Assembly: GCF_030678875.1 (NCBI RefSeq)
Contig: NZ_JAUUDS010000001.1
Span: 930,001 to 994,000, forward strand
Direction of reading: 5' to 3'
Length of the DNA stretch: 64,000 nucleotides
Origin: Sphingomonas aurea
GTDB taxonomy: Bacteria; Pseudomonadota; Alphaproteobacteria; Sphingomonadales; Sphingomonadaceae
Each line of letters starts with the position of its first letter. Positions within the stretch are counted from its first letter, which is position 1. The translations under genes were made by a program, and so were the position numbers. The notes beneath the pieces are model-generated. The model worked only from the letters and a program-made list of their open reading frames with translations. It did not search any database and was not told the DNA's origin. Shown piece after piece: positions 17,161 to 26,143 of this stretch.

Positions 17161-18485
17161 ACGGCGCCCGGCTGGCGCACCGTCTCCACCACGAACCCGC
17201 GCCGCCACAGCACCCACAGCAGCAGCAGCCCCGGCAGCGCGACGACCATGGTCAGCATCCAGAACCCCGGCCAGCCCAGCGCCTCTGCCGCATAGCCCGA
17301 TGGCGTCGACAGCCAGGTCCGCCCCATCGCGGCGAAGGAAGACAGCAGCGCGAACTGCGTCGCGGTGTAGGCCAGGTTCGACAATCCCGAAAGATAGGTG
17401 ACGAACACCGTCAGCCCGATGCCGCTCGTGACCTGCTCGGTCGCCACCGCGATCGTCAACCACAGGTTCGAATGGCCGTGCCATGCCAAGATGACGAACG
17501 CGAAGTTGCTGATCATCATCAGCACCCCCGAGACGAACAGCGCCCGTCCCATCCCCAGCCACGCCATGAACGGCGCCGCCAGCGCGGTGCCGACGATCAG
17601 TCCCCAGAAGCCGACGACCTTGTTGATCGCCAGGAACTCCGCGTCGCTGAAGCCCAGATCGACGATCATCGGGTTCAGCATCACCTGTCCCATCGCGTCG
17701 CCCAGCTTGTAGATCAGCACGAACAGCAGGATGAGGAGCGCACCGCGCCGCGCGAAGAACTCGCGGAACGGCCCGACCACCGTATCGCGCAGCCACGCGC
17801 TCATCCCCCGATCGCCGATCGACGAGAGCGCCCGTTCGTGCAGTCCCGGCCCCGCAAGCAGTGCGGCGATCACCGCCGGCACCAGGCACAGGCTAGTCAG
17901 GCCGTATCCCATCGCCCAGCCCAGGTTCAGCCCCTGCGGAGAGGCGATGGCGATAGTCCCTACACCGGCGGCGAAATTGCCGAGCCGGTATCCGAACTGG
18001 TTGTTCGCGGTGCCATGCGGCAGCTCGTCCTCGGGCAGGATCTCGATACGATAGGCGTCGATGACGATGTCCTGCGTTGCCGACAGAAACGCCGTTGCGA
18101 TCGCCCAGAAGGCGAACACGCCCAGATGCCGCGCCGGATCGCTGGCGCCCAGCATCCACACCGCGACGAACAGCAGCGCCTGAACGAAGAACAGCCACGC
18201 CCGCCGCTGTCCGAACAGACCGGTCAGCACCGGCAGGCGCAGCCGGTCGATGAAGGGCGCCCAAAGGAATTTCAACGTGTAGGGCGTCGTCAGCCCGACC
18301 GCGAAGCCGATCGTCTTCTTGTCGATCCCCTCCCGCGCCAGCCAGAAGGTCATCGTCCCGAGCAGCAGCGTCAGCGGAAACCCGCTGGAGATGCCCAGCA
18401 TCAGCGCCGCGAGCGGTCGCGGCCGGAGATAGGGAGCGAGCGTCGCGAGGAAACCGGGGCGGCGATCGGCAGCAGTATCGGACAT
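17157..18485 (-). CDS. ampG: AmpG family muropeptide MFS transporter
   Basis: AmpG permeases import anhydro-muropeptides for cell-wall recycling. The 442-residue inner-membrane protein has about 12 helices. It shows the AmpG-like opening LMLGISSGFPLTLLLGTMTFWL, the KFLWAPFIDR loop after helix 2, and DIVIDAYRIEILP. The N-terminal 17 residues are a short cytosolic lead. No beta-lactamase or ampR gene is next to it. The closely related PAT/MFS acetyl-CoA carriers are an alternative but less likely. Confidence 0.85.
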   Translation of the reverse strand: MSDTAADRRPGFLATLAPYLRPRPLAALMLGISSGFPLTLLLGTMTFWLAREGIDKKTIGFAVGLTTPYTLKFLWAPFIDRLRLPVLTGLFGQRRAWLFFVQALLFVAVWMLGASDPARHLGVFAFWAIATAFLSATQDIVIDAYRIEILPEDELPHGTANNQFGYRLGNFAAGVGTIAIASPQGLNLGWAMGYGLTSLCLVPAVIAALLAGPGLHERALSSIGDRGMSAWLRDTVVGPFREFFARRGALLILLFVLIYKLGDAMGQVMLNPMIVDLGFSDAEFLAINKVVGFWGLIVGTALAAPFMAWLGMGRALFVSGVLMMISNFAFVILAWHGHSNLWLTIAVATEQVTSGIGLTVFVTYLSGLSNLAYTATQFALLSSFAAMGRTWLSTPSGYAAEALGWPGFWMLTMVVALPGLLLLWVLWRRGFVVETVRQPGAV

Positions 18486-18534
18486 GGCCCGAGCATAGCG
18501 GCGCGATCAGCTTAGGGAAGCGGCTGAAACCTGC

Positions 18535-18966
18535 TCAGACCGCCGGCTGGAAGAGCTGGAACCCCGGCGGCAATCGCTTCGGCGGCTTGCCCGTCAATCC
18601 CGATTCCAGCGCCCCGATCGCTGCCAGCAGGTCACGCTGCGCATAGGGTTTCGACAGGCACCCCGCCGCCAGCTCCACCGCCTCTGGCGGGAAGGCGCCG
18701 GTGACGAACAGCACCGGCACGTCGCGCCCCCGCGCCGCGCGAGCGACGTCCAGCCCCGACCCGTCGGCCAGGTTGACGTCGACCAGCACCAGGTCGATCG
18801 CCGTCCCGCCCTCCAGCAAGGTCACTGCATCGACGACGCGATCAACCGTTGCGACGATCTCGTAATCCGCATCGGACAGGACATGCTCGGTATCGAACGC
18901 GACCAGCGGCTCGTCCTCGACGACGAGGATGCGTGCGATCCTTCGCTTCTTCCTCCCGAACAACAT
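18535..18966 (-). CDS. Single-domain response regulator
   Basis: The 143-residue stand-alone receiver protein has the acidic pocket VVEDEP, phospho-acceptor Asp63 in VDVNLADGSG, the switch Thr in LFVTGAF and the conserved Lys106 in LSKPYAQ. A basic start (MLFGRKKRR) precedes the domain and a short Pro-rich tail follows. There is no output domain, so it may relay phosphate or act by protein binding. No histidine kinase gene is adjacent. The frame is open far upstream into the rluB region, but the ATG used here gives the normal receiver start. Confidence 0.88.
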   Translation of the reverse strand: MLFGRKKRRIARILVVEDEPLVAFDTEHVLSDADYEIVATVDRVVDAVTLLEGGTAIDLVLVDVNLADGSGLDVARAARGRDVPVLFVTGAFPPEAVELAAGCLSKPYAQRDLLAAIGALESGLTGKPPKRLPPGFQLFQPAV

Positions 18967-19069
18967 GCGTGGTTTCCGTTCGTTACGCTTTCGTCCTGTA
19001 ACGCACGCCCGGCCCGCGGGTCGCAAAAGTTTTTCACCTCGACGCAGAAACAGCTGTATTCGCCGCCCT

Positions 19070-20353
19070 ATGAAGGAATCCAACGGATCGGACGGTGCCC
19101 GCGCCCATGGCGATCGCCCCGCCGGCGACCGCATCGCCAAGCTGCTCGCCCGCGCCGGCATCGCCTCCCGCCGCGAGATCGAGCGGATGATCGCCGAGGG
19201 GCGCATCGCGCTGAACGGCATCGCGCTCGACACGCCCGCGACGGTGCTGCGCTCGCTGAACGGCATCACCGTCGATGGGCAGCCGGTCGCGGCCCCTGCC
19301 GCAGCGCAGCTGTTCGTCTATCACAAGCCGCCTGGCCTGCTGGTGACCGAGCGCGATCCGGCGGGCCGCCCGACCATCTATGATCGCCTGCCCGCCGACC
19401 TGCCACGGCTGGTGCCGGTCGGCCGGCTCGATCTGGCGACCGAAGGGCTGCTGCTGCTGACCACCGATGGCGGGCTGAAGCGCCAGCTGGAACTGCCCGC
19501 GACCGGGGTCGAGCGCACCTATCGCGCCCGTGCTTATGGCGAGATCACCCAGGCGATGCTCGAGGAACTGATCGAGGGCTGCGAGATCGACGGCGTCCGC
19601 TATGGCTCGATCGACGCCAATCTGGAGCGGCGGACCGGTGCTAACGTCTGGATCGAGCTGACCCTGACCGAAGGCAAGAACCGCGAAGTGCGGCGCGTGC
19701 TCGAATATCTGGGGCTGCAGGTCAGCCGCCTGATCCGCACCCGCTATGGTCCGTTCATCCTCGGCGACCTGCCGGTGGGGGAGATCGGCGAAGTACGCCA
19801 GAACGACCTCGTCGCCTTTCGCCAGACGCTGGGGCCGCGCCGGCCAAAGGGGGCCGATCTGGGCGCGACGGTCGCGGTGACAGCGCGGGAAAAGGCACCG
19901 CCCCCGCCCCCGCCTGCACCGCCCGAGCGCCGCCCAGAGCGACCACGCCCCACAGCGGCGGCAGCCAAGCCCGCCCGAACCGCAAGCTGGGGCACCCACG
20001 CCCGGCCCAACGCGGCCCGATCCGTCGCTCGCCCGGCGGACGACGCGGCGGCTACGCCGTCCCGTGGCCGCCGCCCCCTCGCCAACGCGGGGCCGCGTGA
20101 GCGCAGCCCGCTCGCTTCAACCCGCGCTCCGCAGAGCGACCAACCGCGCGACGAGGCACCGCGCGGTCGCGCCGGCCGGACGCAGGGTGATCCCCGCGCC
20201 GATCGCCCCGCCCGCTCCTCCGGCCCCGCCAAGGGTCCGGCCGGCGGACGTGGTCATCCGCCGCGTGGCAGCAAGCCCTCCACGCGCGGTGGCAGTGGCG
20301 ATAAGCCCTCGCCCACCGGCGGCAAGCCGCGCGGCGGCGGTCGGGGGCGCTAG
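19070..20353 (+). CDS. rluB: RluB/RsuA-type pseudouridine synthase with long disordered tail
   Basis: This should isomerise a specific uridine in rRNA, by family most likely 23S U2605. The 427-residue product has an S4 RNA-binding domain (about 20-80) and a catalytic domain with Asp121 in GRLDLATEGLLLLT, ERTYRARAYGEI and EGKNREVRRVLEYLG. From about residue 275 the protein is a 150-residue Pro/Arg/Ala/Gly/Ser tail of RNA-chaperone-like composition. The extended upstream frame overlaps the divergent receiver gene and is not used. RluB and RsuA/RluE types cannot be fully separated by eye. rsmD follows three bases later. Confidence 0.88.
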   Translation: MKESNGSDGARAHGDRPAGDRIAKLLARAGIASRREIERMIAEGRIALNGIALDTPATVLRSLNGITVDGQPVAAPAAAQLFVYHKPPGLLVTERDPAGRPTIYDRLPADLPRLVPVGRLDLATEGLLLLTTDGGLKRQLELPATGVERTYRARAYGEITQAMLEELIEGCEIDGVRYGSIDANLERRTGANVWIELTLTEGKNREVRRVLEYLGLQVSRLIRTRYGPFILGDLPVGEIGEVRQNDLVAFRQTLGPRRPKGADLGATVAVTAREKAPPPPPPAPPERRPERPRPTAAAAKPARTASWGTHARPNAARSVARPADDAAATPSRGRRPLANAGPRERSPLASTRAPQSDQPRDEAPRGRAGRTQGDPRADRPARSSGPAKGPAGGRGHPPRGSKPSTRGGSGDKPSPTGGKPRGGGRGR

Positions 20354-20356
20354 GCG

Positions 20357-20896
20357 ATGCGGGTCATTGCCGGTCAGTGGCGCGGCCGACCGCTGGTCGC
20401 GCCCAAGGGAGACGCCACCCGCCCCACCGCCGACCGCACGCGCGAGGCACTGTTCTCAATGCTCGCGAGCCGGCTGGGCAGTTTCGAGGATCTGGCGGTT
20501 GCCGATCTGTTCGCCGGGTCGGGCGCACTGGGGATCGAGGCGCTGTCGCGCGGCGCGGCGTCGTGCCTGTTCGTCGAGCAGGATCGCGCCGCGCTCGACG
20601 CGCTGAAGGCCAATCTGGCAAAGCTCGGCACGCGCGGCGATGTGCGTGCCACCTCGGTCATGGCGCTCGGCCCCGCCCCCGCGCCGCTCGACCTGGTGAT
20701 GATGGACCCGCCCTATGGCACCGGCGCGGGCAGCGTTGCGCTCGACAAGCTGGCGCGGCTCGGCTGGATCGGCCCGGCCACCTGGGTCACGATCGAGACG
20801 GCCAAGCCCGAGGAGATCGCTGTCGAAGGCTTCACCGTCGACGCCACCCGCATCCACGGCAAGGCGCGGATCACGGTGCTGCGTCGATCGGAGTGA
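20357..20896 (+). CDS. rsmD: 16S rRNA (guanine(966)-N2)-methyltransferase RsmD
   Basis: RsmD methylates G966 of 16S rRNA using S-adenosylmethionine. The 179-residue product has the MRVIAGQWRGRPL start, TRPTADRTREALF, SAM-binding DLFAGSGALGIE near residues 50-61 and catalytic DPPYG near 117-121. It follows the pseudouridine synthase gene with a 3-base gap, giving a small rRNA-modification operon. The last 26 bases overlap the 3' end of the convergent transporter gene. Confidence 0.95.
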   Translation: MRVIAGQWRGRPLVAPKGDATRPTADRTREALFSMLASRLGSFEDLAVADLFAGSGALGIEALSRGAASCLFVEQDRAALDALKANLAKLGTRGDVRATSVMALGPAPAPLDLVMMDPPYGTGAGSVALDKLARLGWIGPATWVTIETAKPEEIAVEGFTVDATRIHGKARITVLRRSE

Positions 20897-22154
20897 CCCT
20901 GCCGGCGCGCGGCCGGACCCAGACCAGCGCGACCAGGCTCAACCCCGCCGCGGCGCTGAGATACCAGCCGACCGCCGCCAGCCCCTGCTCCATCGCCAGC
21001 CCCTGCGCGATCAGCGGCGTCAGCCCACCGCCAATCACGCCGGCCACGTTGAACGCGATCGACGCGCCGGTGTAGCGCACTCGCGCCGGGAACAGCGACG
21101 GCAACCACGCGCCGAGCGGACCATAGACGAACCCCATCGCCAGCAGCGTCAGCGACAGGAAGGCGAACGCCCCTGCCGCCGATCCGTCCATCAGCGGCTG
21201 GATCGTGAAGCCGACCAGGATCGTCGCGACGCATCCGCCCGCCAGCACCCGCCGCTCGTCCCAGCGATTGTCCGCCAGCCACGCCGCGGCGTAGATGCCG
21301 ACCGCCATGAACAGGATCGCGCCCAGCTGCATCAGCAGGAACTGCTGCATGGTGAAGCCCAGCGTCTTGGTGCCATAGCCGAGCAGGAAGGCGGTGCCGA
21401 CGTAATAGGCGGCGAAGCACGCGATCGCTCCCACCGTACCGGCCAGCGTCGCGCCCGCGTGACGGCCAAGCAGCTCGGCGATCGGCACAGCAGGCGGCGG
21501 CGATTCGGCGAGCGAGGCGGCGAACTCCGGCGTCTCGGTCAGCTTCAGTCGGATCCACAGGCCCAGGCCGACCAGCACCGCGCTGATCGCGAACGGCACG
21601 CGCCAGCCCCAGTCGCGGAACTCCGCCGGCGACAGCCACAGGCCGAGCAGCAGGAACAGCCCGTTTGCGGCGATGAACCCGGCGGGTGCGCCGAGTTGCG
21701 GCGCGCTGCCATAGCGTGCGCGCCAGCCGGGCGGCGCATGCTCGACCGCGAGCAGCGCCGCCCCGCCCCATTCGCCACCAAGGCCGAAACCCTGCCCGAA
21801 GCGCAGCACGCACAGCGCCACCGGCGCCACCCAGCCGGCGGTCGCATAGGTCGGCAGCACCGCGACCAGCGTCGTCGACACGCCCATCGTCAGCAGCGAG
21901 GCGACCAGCGTCGACTTCCGCCCGATCCGGTCGCCGAAATGGCCGAACACCAGGCTGCCCACCGGCCGCGCGAAGAACGCCACTGCCAGCGTCGCGAACG
22001 CCGCCAATTGCTGCGTACCGGGTGCACCGGTCGGGAAGAACAGCTGCCCGAACACCAAAGCCGCGGCGGTCGCGTAGACGTAGAAATCATAGAACTCGAT
22101 GGTCGTGCCCACGAAACTGGCGAGCAGCACGCGGCGGTGCGATGGTGCGGACAT
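20871..22154 (-). CDS. MFS transporter, metabolite:H+ symporter (MHS) family
   Basis: The 427-residue inner-membrane carrier has about 12 helices. The first helix region ASFVGTTIEFYDFYVYATAA and the loop GHFGDRIGRKSTL are diagnostic of the MHS group (ProP, ShiA, KgtP relatives). RFGQGFGLGGEWGGAALL and the LTETPEF loop also fit. Substrates in this group are small organic acids or osmolytes; the sequence does not show which. The gene is convergent with rsmD and overlaps it by 26 bases, which is unusual for two conserved genes. Confidence 0.9.
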   Translation of the reverse strand: MSAPSHRRVLLASFVGTTIEFYDFYVYATAAALVFGQLFFPTGAPGTQQLAAFATLAVAFFARPVGSLVFGHFGDRIGRKSTLVASLLTMGVSTTLVAVLPTYATAGWVAPVALCVLRFGQGFGLGGEWGGAALLAVEHAPPGWRARYGSAPQLGAPAGFIAANGLFLLLGLWLSPAEFRDWGWRVPFAISAVLVGLGLWIRLKLTETPEFAASLAESPPPAVPIAELLGRHAGATLAGTVGAIACFAAYYVGTAFLLGYGTKTLGFTMQQFLLMQLGAILFMAVGIYAAAWLADNRWDERRVLAGGCVATILVGFTIQPLMDGSAAGAFAFLSLTLLAMGFVYGPLGAWLPSLFPARVRYTGASIAFNVAGVIGGGLTPLIAQGLAMEQGLAAVGWYLSAAAGLSLVALVWVRPRAGRVTPIDAAP

Positions 22155-22246
22155 CAGGATCCCTTCCCCGGATCCGCGGTCGTGACGGGCGTGGGCGGCG
22201 TGGTCAAGCGCGGCCGTCTGCGGGTGCGATTCGGCCCCGGTCGGCT

Positions 22247-22285
22247 GGAACCGGACACTACGTACCCCCTTCCGTGTCCGGTTCC
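22247..22285. repeat. 39-bp palindromic repeat, copy B
   Basis: It has the same 12-bp arms (GGAACCGGACAC / GTGTCCGGTTCC) and the same total length as the copy in the trpB-trpA spacer. The central 15 bases match that copy closely when reversed (GGGGG core and a conserved GTA before the right arm), so this is one mobile or amplified sequence in two orientations. Confidence 0.85.
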
Positions 22286-22493
22286 ACGCATGTCGCCGCG
22301 GCGATGGCGGATCGGCGGTTGGCGGACGACGCGGTCATGGCAGGATTTGTATCATGCCGGCCGGGTGTAGGACATGCGCCGGGCAGGCGGTGCGACACGT
22401 TCCCGTCTGGAGACCGCTGTTCCCGGCGGCTGGAGGCGAAAGCGATCGGCTTTACACCCGCCTTCCCTGAAGGGGGCGCCGCGAGAGCCTCAC

Positions 22494-22522
22494 CGTCATG
22501 CCGGGCTCGTCCCGGCATGACG
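22494..22522. repeat. Perfect 12-bp REP-like dyad
   Basis: CGTCATGCCGGG, a 5-base loop (CTCGT), then CCCGGCATGACG. It is related to the imperfect dyad in the accD-folC gap. Confidence 0.75.
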
Positions 22523-22584
22523 ACGTGGGTTGGTTCAGGCCTAATGACCCTTCGCGTTGCGGGCCAAGATGGCCGACGACCGGG

Positions 22585-22983
22585 CTATGCTTCCGGAAAC
22601 CGTGCGAATGTCGGCAGCGCGTCGAAATGCTCGAACCAGCCGGGCGCATCTGCGACCTGGATGCGAGCCTGGGGCGGCAGGGCGGCGGGATCGTCGAGCG
22701 TCGCCGTCTGGATGTCCACCTGTCCGGGAAAGATGCTCTCGTTGCGATAGAACAGCCCGGTCCCGCACGTCCCGCAGAACTGGCGGATCGTGCCGGGCGA
22801 GCTTTCGTAATCCTGCGGGCTACCGGTGATCGTCACCGCAGCCTGCGGGAACAGCGCCCAGCCGACCACATAGGCGCCGGCCGAGCGCGTGCACTCGGCG
22901 CAGTGGCACAGGCTCGCATGCGCGGGCTCGCCTTCCGCGTGCCAGCTGATCGCGCCGCAGCGGCAGTGGCCGGCATAGCTCAT
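22585..22983 (-). CDS. GFA family protein (glutathione-dependent formaldehyde-activating-like)
   Basis: The 132-residue zinc-binding protein has the GFA (CENP-V/Gfa) cysteine pattern: Cys7 and Cys9 in CRCG, Cys26, Cys28 and Cys31 in CHCAEC, and Cys70 and Cys73 in FCGTCG. Despite the name, most members have no proven formaldehyde activity; S-(hydroxymethyl)glutathione or other glutathione adducts are the usual proposed substrates. I use the ATG eight bases after GGGAGGA rather than a GTG five codons upstream. Confidence 0.92.
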   Translation of the reverse strand: MSYAGHCRCGAISWHAEGEPAHASLCHCAECTRSAGAYVVGWALFPQAAVTITGSPQDYESSPGTIRQFCGTCGTGLFYRNESIFPGQVDIQTATLDDPAALPPQARIQVADAPGWFEHFDALPTFARFPEA

Positions 22984-23095
22984 CTCGCATCCTCCCACAG
23001 ACAGGTCGGGGCGATCCTATCGAACGCGGGCGGCACTGGCCATCGACGAAACGGCGGCGGGGCTTGGGTCCCGCCGCCGTCCCTCGTGCAGCCAG

Positions 23096-23422
23096 TCAGC
23101 GGCTGGCGGCGAGCTTTACCGGAGCGCCGGTGTTCAGCGCGGCGACCTGCACGTCGGCGTCGCGCATCATCTCGTCGCGGCAGCGCGTGGCGTCGTTTCC
23201 GCCCCGAGCACCCGCCAGCGTGGCGGCGCAGGCGCGGCGGACGGCACGGTCGATCCGGTTCTTCAGCGCGGCACGGCCGGCCGGATGGGCCAGGTTCAGG
23301 TCGGCATAGGCGATGCGCAGCTGCACCACCTCGCGGTTCGGATCCATGGCGAAGGCGGGCGCGGCGGCCGCGCAGGCGGACAGGGCCATCGCCGCGGCGA
23401 TGGTCGAACGGATGACGGTCAT
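23096..23422 (-). CDS. UrcA family protein
   Basis: The 108-residue exported protein has a Sec signal peptide (about residues 1-26, cleaved near AAAPAFA). The mature part shows the UrcA pattern: a short VVQLRIAYADLNL strand, the HPAGRAALKNRIDRAVRRAC helix, and a second Cys (CRDEM) likely paired with the first. UrcA proteins are small periplasmic proteins of unknown role frequent in sphingomonads and Caulobacter. GGGAG precedes the start. It is divergent from the helicase gene. Confidence 0.9.
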   Translation of the reverse strand: MTVIRSTIAAAMALSACAAAAPAFAMDPNREVVQLRIAYADLNLAHPAGRAALKNRIDRAVRRACAATLAGARGGNDATRCRDEMMRDADVQVAALNTGAPVKLAASR

Positions 23423-23601
23423 TGATGATGCTCCCTCGGATTGCTGGGCCGGGGTGGCGGCGGTCTGTATCGTCGCTGCTCGCACCCGGCACGGTGCCGC
23501 TAGACGAGGATCGTTGCGGCTCCGCGACGATCGCGCGTCGGTTCGATGACGCCGCCAATCCGCGGTTGCCGCGACGCGCACCGTTCCCTACCTGTTCGTG
23601 C

Positions 23602-25881
23602 GTGACCGAAAGCCAACTAGCCGACCCGCCCTATCTCAAAGGGTTGAACCCCCCACAGCGCGAGGCGGTGCTGACCACCGACGGCCCCGTGCTGATGCTG
23701 GCCGGTGCGGGCACCGGCAAGACGGCGGCGCTGACCGCGCGGCTTGCCCATCTGCTGTTCACACGGAAGGCGTGGCCGAGCGAGATCCTGGCCGTCACCT
23801 TCACCAACCGCGCCGCGCGCGAGATGCGCGAGCGGGTCGGCCGGCTGGTCGGCGAAGCGGTGGAGGGAATGCCCTGGCTCGGCACCTTCCACGCGATCGG
23901 GGCGAAGATGCTGCGGCGGCATGCCGAGCTGGTCGGGTTGCAGTCGAACTTTACCATCCTTGATACCGACGACCAGTTGCGCCTGTTGAAGCAGCTGATT
24001 CTGGCGGCCGACATCGACGAGAAGCGTTTCCCCGCGCGCAGCCTCGCCGGGCTGATCGACGAGTGGAAGAACAAGGGGCTGACCCCGCGCGACATCGATG
24101 CGGGCGAGAGCGAGCGCTATGCCAACGGTCGCGGCGGCGAGCTGTACCAGCAATATCAGGACCGGCTGAAGGCGGTGAACGCCTGCGATTTTGGCGACCT
24201 GCTGCTCCACATGCTGGTCATCCTGAAGACCCATCGCGACGTGCTGGAACAGTATCAGCAGCGCTTCCGCTACATCATGGTCGACGAGTATCAGGATACC
24301 AACAGCGTCCAGTATCTCTGGCTGCGCCTGCTCGCGCAGGAACGGCGCAACATCGCCTGCGTCGGCGACGACGACCAGTCGATCTATTCGTGGCGTGGCG
24401 CGCAGGTGGAGAACATCCTGCGCTTCGAGAAGGATTTCCCGGGCGCCAAGGTGATCCGGCTGGAGCAGAACTACCGCTCCACCCCGCACATCCTGGGCGC
24501 GGCCGGCGGGGTGATCGCGCATAACAGCGGGCGCCTCGGCAAGACGCTGTGGACCGAATTGGACGTCGGCGACAAGGTCCGCGTGCTGGGCGTCTGGGAC
24601 GGCCCCGAAGAGGCCCGGCGCGTCGGCGAGGAGATCGAGGCGGCGCAGCGGAGCGGCACCACGCTCGACCATATCGCCATCCTCGTCCGCGCCCAGCACC
24701 AGACCCGCGAGTTCGAGGACCGCTTCATCGCCATCGGCATGCCGTACCGCATCGTCGGCGGCGCGCGCTTCTACGAGCGGCTCGAGATCCGCGACGCCAT
24801 CGCGTACCTGCGCGTGGTCAACCAGCCGTCGGACGACCTGGCGTTCGAGCGGATCGTCAACACGCCCAAACGCGGCCTGGGCGACAAGGCGCTGGCCAAG
24901 GTCCATCAGCTCGCCCGCGCCGGGGCCGTGCCGCTGACCATCGCGGCGGCGCGCATCCTCGACACCGACGAGCTGACCCCGCAGGCGCGGCGTTCGCTCG
25001 GCCGGCTGGTCGGCGACATCGCCCGCTGGCGCGACATGGCGAATACGCTGCCCCATGCCGAACTCGCCCGCCAGATCCTCGATGAGAGCGGCTACACCGC
25101 GATGTGGCAGGCCGAGAAGAGCGCCGAGGCGGCCGGCCGGCTCGAGAACCTGTCGGAACTGGTGCGCGCGATGGAGGAGTACGACTCGCTCGGCGCCTTC
25201 CTGGAGCATGTCAGCCTGGTGATGGAGCGAGACGGCGACGCGCGGCAGGCAGAGGTCACGATCATGACCATCCACGCCGCCAAGGGGCTGGAGTTCGACA
25301 CCGTCTTCCTCGCCGGCTGGGAAGAAGGACTCTTCCCGTCACAACGTGCGATCGAAGAGGGCGGGACCAAGAGCCTGGAGGAGGAACGCCGCCTCGCCTA
25401 TGTCGCGATCACGCGGGCGCGGCGGCGCGCGACGATCATCCACGCCGCCAATCGCCGCATCTATGGCCAGTGGACCTCGTCCATCCCCAGCCGCTTCGTC
25501 GGCGAGCTGCCGCCCGAGCATATCGAGAGCGAGACGACCATGTCGGGGGGCGAGAGCCTGTGGCGCGCCAACTGGTCCGAGCGTGCCGATCCTTTCGCCG
25601 ACGTCGCGCGGGGCACCGGTCGCGGTCCCGGCTGGCAGCGGGCGGCCGGGCAGCTCGGTGCCTCCAGCTTCACCACCCAACCGAAGCGGATCGTCGAGGC
25701 ACGGTCGAGCGCGGTCAGCCTGGGCAACAAGGGTCGCGACGACCTGTCGCTGGGCATGCGCGTCTTCCACCAGAAATTCGGCTATGGATCGATCGCCGAG
25801 ATCGAGGGCAACAAGCTGGAGATCGATTTCGAGACGGCGGGTCGCAAGCGGGTGATGGACAGCTTCGTCACGATCGGATGA
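23602..25881 (+). CDS. PcrA/UvrD-type superfamily 1 DNA helicase
   Basis: This is a 3'-5' helicase for DNA repair and removal of proteins from DNA. The 759-residue product has the Q-motif (LNPPQREAV), Walker A GAGTGKT at 35-41, motif Ia TFTNRAAREMRERV, motif II DEYQDTN, motif III GDDDQSIYSWRGA, motif IV QNYRS, motif V TIHAAKGLEFD and motif VI VAITRARRR. The C-terminal KFGYGSIAEIEGNKLEIDF tail is typical of the PcrA/UvrD RNA-polymerase-binding Tudor-like domain. The start is a GTG giving MTESQLADPPYLKGLN; the longer upstream frame is antisense to the urcA gene. No clear Shine-Dalgarno is visible. Confidence 0.94.
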   Translation: MTESQLADPPYLKGLNPPQREAVLTTDGPVLMLAGAGTGKTAALTARLAHLLFTRKAWPSEILAVTFTNRAAREMRERVGRLVGEAVEGMPWLGTFHAIGAKMLRRHAELVGLQSNFTILDTDDQLRLLKQLILAADIDEKRFPARSLAGLIDEWKNKGLTPRDIDAGESERYANGRGGELYQQYQDRLKAVNACDFGDLLLHMLVILKTHRDVLEQYQQRFRYIMVDEYQDTNSVQYLWLRLLAQERRNIACVGDDDQSIYSWRGAQVENILRFEKDFPGAKVIRLEQNYRSTPHILGAAGGVIAHNSGRLGKTLWTELDVGDKVRVLGVWDGPEEARRVGEEIEAAQRSGTTLDHIAILVRAQHQTREFEDRFIAIGMPYRIVGGARFYERLEIRDAIAYLRVVNQPSDDLAFERIVNTPKRGLGDKALAKVHQLARAGAVPLTIAAARILDTDELTPQARRSLGRLVGDIARWRDMANTLPHAELARQILDESGYTAMWQAEKSAEAAGRLENLSELVRAMEEYDSLGAFLEHVSLVMERDGDARQAEVTIMTIHAAKGLEFDTVFLAGWEEGLFPSQRAIEEGGTKSLEEERRLAYVAITRARRRATIIHAANRRIYGQWTSSIPSRFVGELPPEHIESETTMSGGESLWRANWSERADPFADVARGTGRGPGWQRAAGQLGASSFTTQPKRIVEARSSAVSLGNKGRDDLSLGMRVFHQKFGYGSIAEIEGNKLEIDFETAGRKRVMDSFVTIG

Positions 25882-25918
25882 TAGCGGCGGATGGCGGCGG
25901 ACGGATGGGCGCGCGGAT

Positions 25919-26143
25919 CTACTCCGCGCTCGCCACCTCCGCCACCTTCGCCCGATCCCGGCACAATTGCCGTAGCTGCCGTCGCAGGGTCGGCCCGGCC
26001 AGATGCGCGTTGACCGAGGCATAGCGCTCCCGCTCCAGCTGCCGGCGGATATCGTCCAGGCTGGTGCACGGCCCCTCGCGGGCCAGCTGGTACGCGCGCT
26101 CGACCGTGGACAGCGTGCGCGGGGGAAGATCGTCGGCGTCCAT
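25919..26143 (-). CDS. Small conserved-looking hypothetical protein
   Basis: The 74-residue, mostly alpha-helical protein (MDADDLPPRTLSTVERAYQL...) has no signal peptide. The pattern LARxGxCxSLxxIRxQLxxE followed by a basic helical C-terminus looks like a small helix-turn-helix or protein-interaction fold and is of a type I associate with sphingomonad genomes. I cannot name a family. It is convergent with the helicase gene, 37 bases from its stop. Confidence 0.6.
   Translation of the reverse strand: MDADDLPPRTLSTVERAYQLAREGPCTSLDDIRRQLERERYASVNAHLAGPTLRRQLRQLCRDRAKVAEVASAE

Larger units (their letters stand above)
22155..22582. other. Gene-free region with palindromic repeats
   Basis: About 430 bases lie between two minus-strand genes. 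The region holds the 39-bp GGAACCGGACAC palindrome and a perfect 12-bp CGTCATGCCGGG dyad. Frames across it are fragmentary and match nothing I know. I see no tRNA-like fold or strong promoter. Confidence 0.6.

Noticed and set aside
23422..23601. 60-codon N-terminal extension of the helicase
   Set aside because: It overlaps the urcA promoter region and start, and UvrD/PcrA proteins begin shortly before the Q-motif.
23617..25275. Open frame of about 552 codons antisense to the helicase gene
   Set aside because: It is a frame shadow of a gene with all SF1 helicase motifs.
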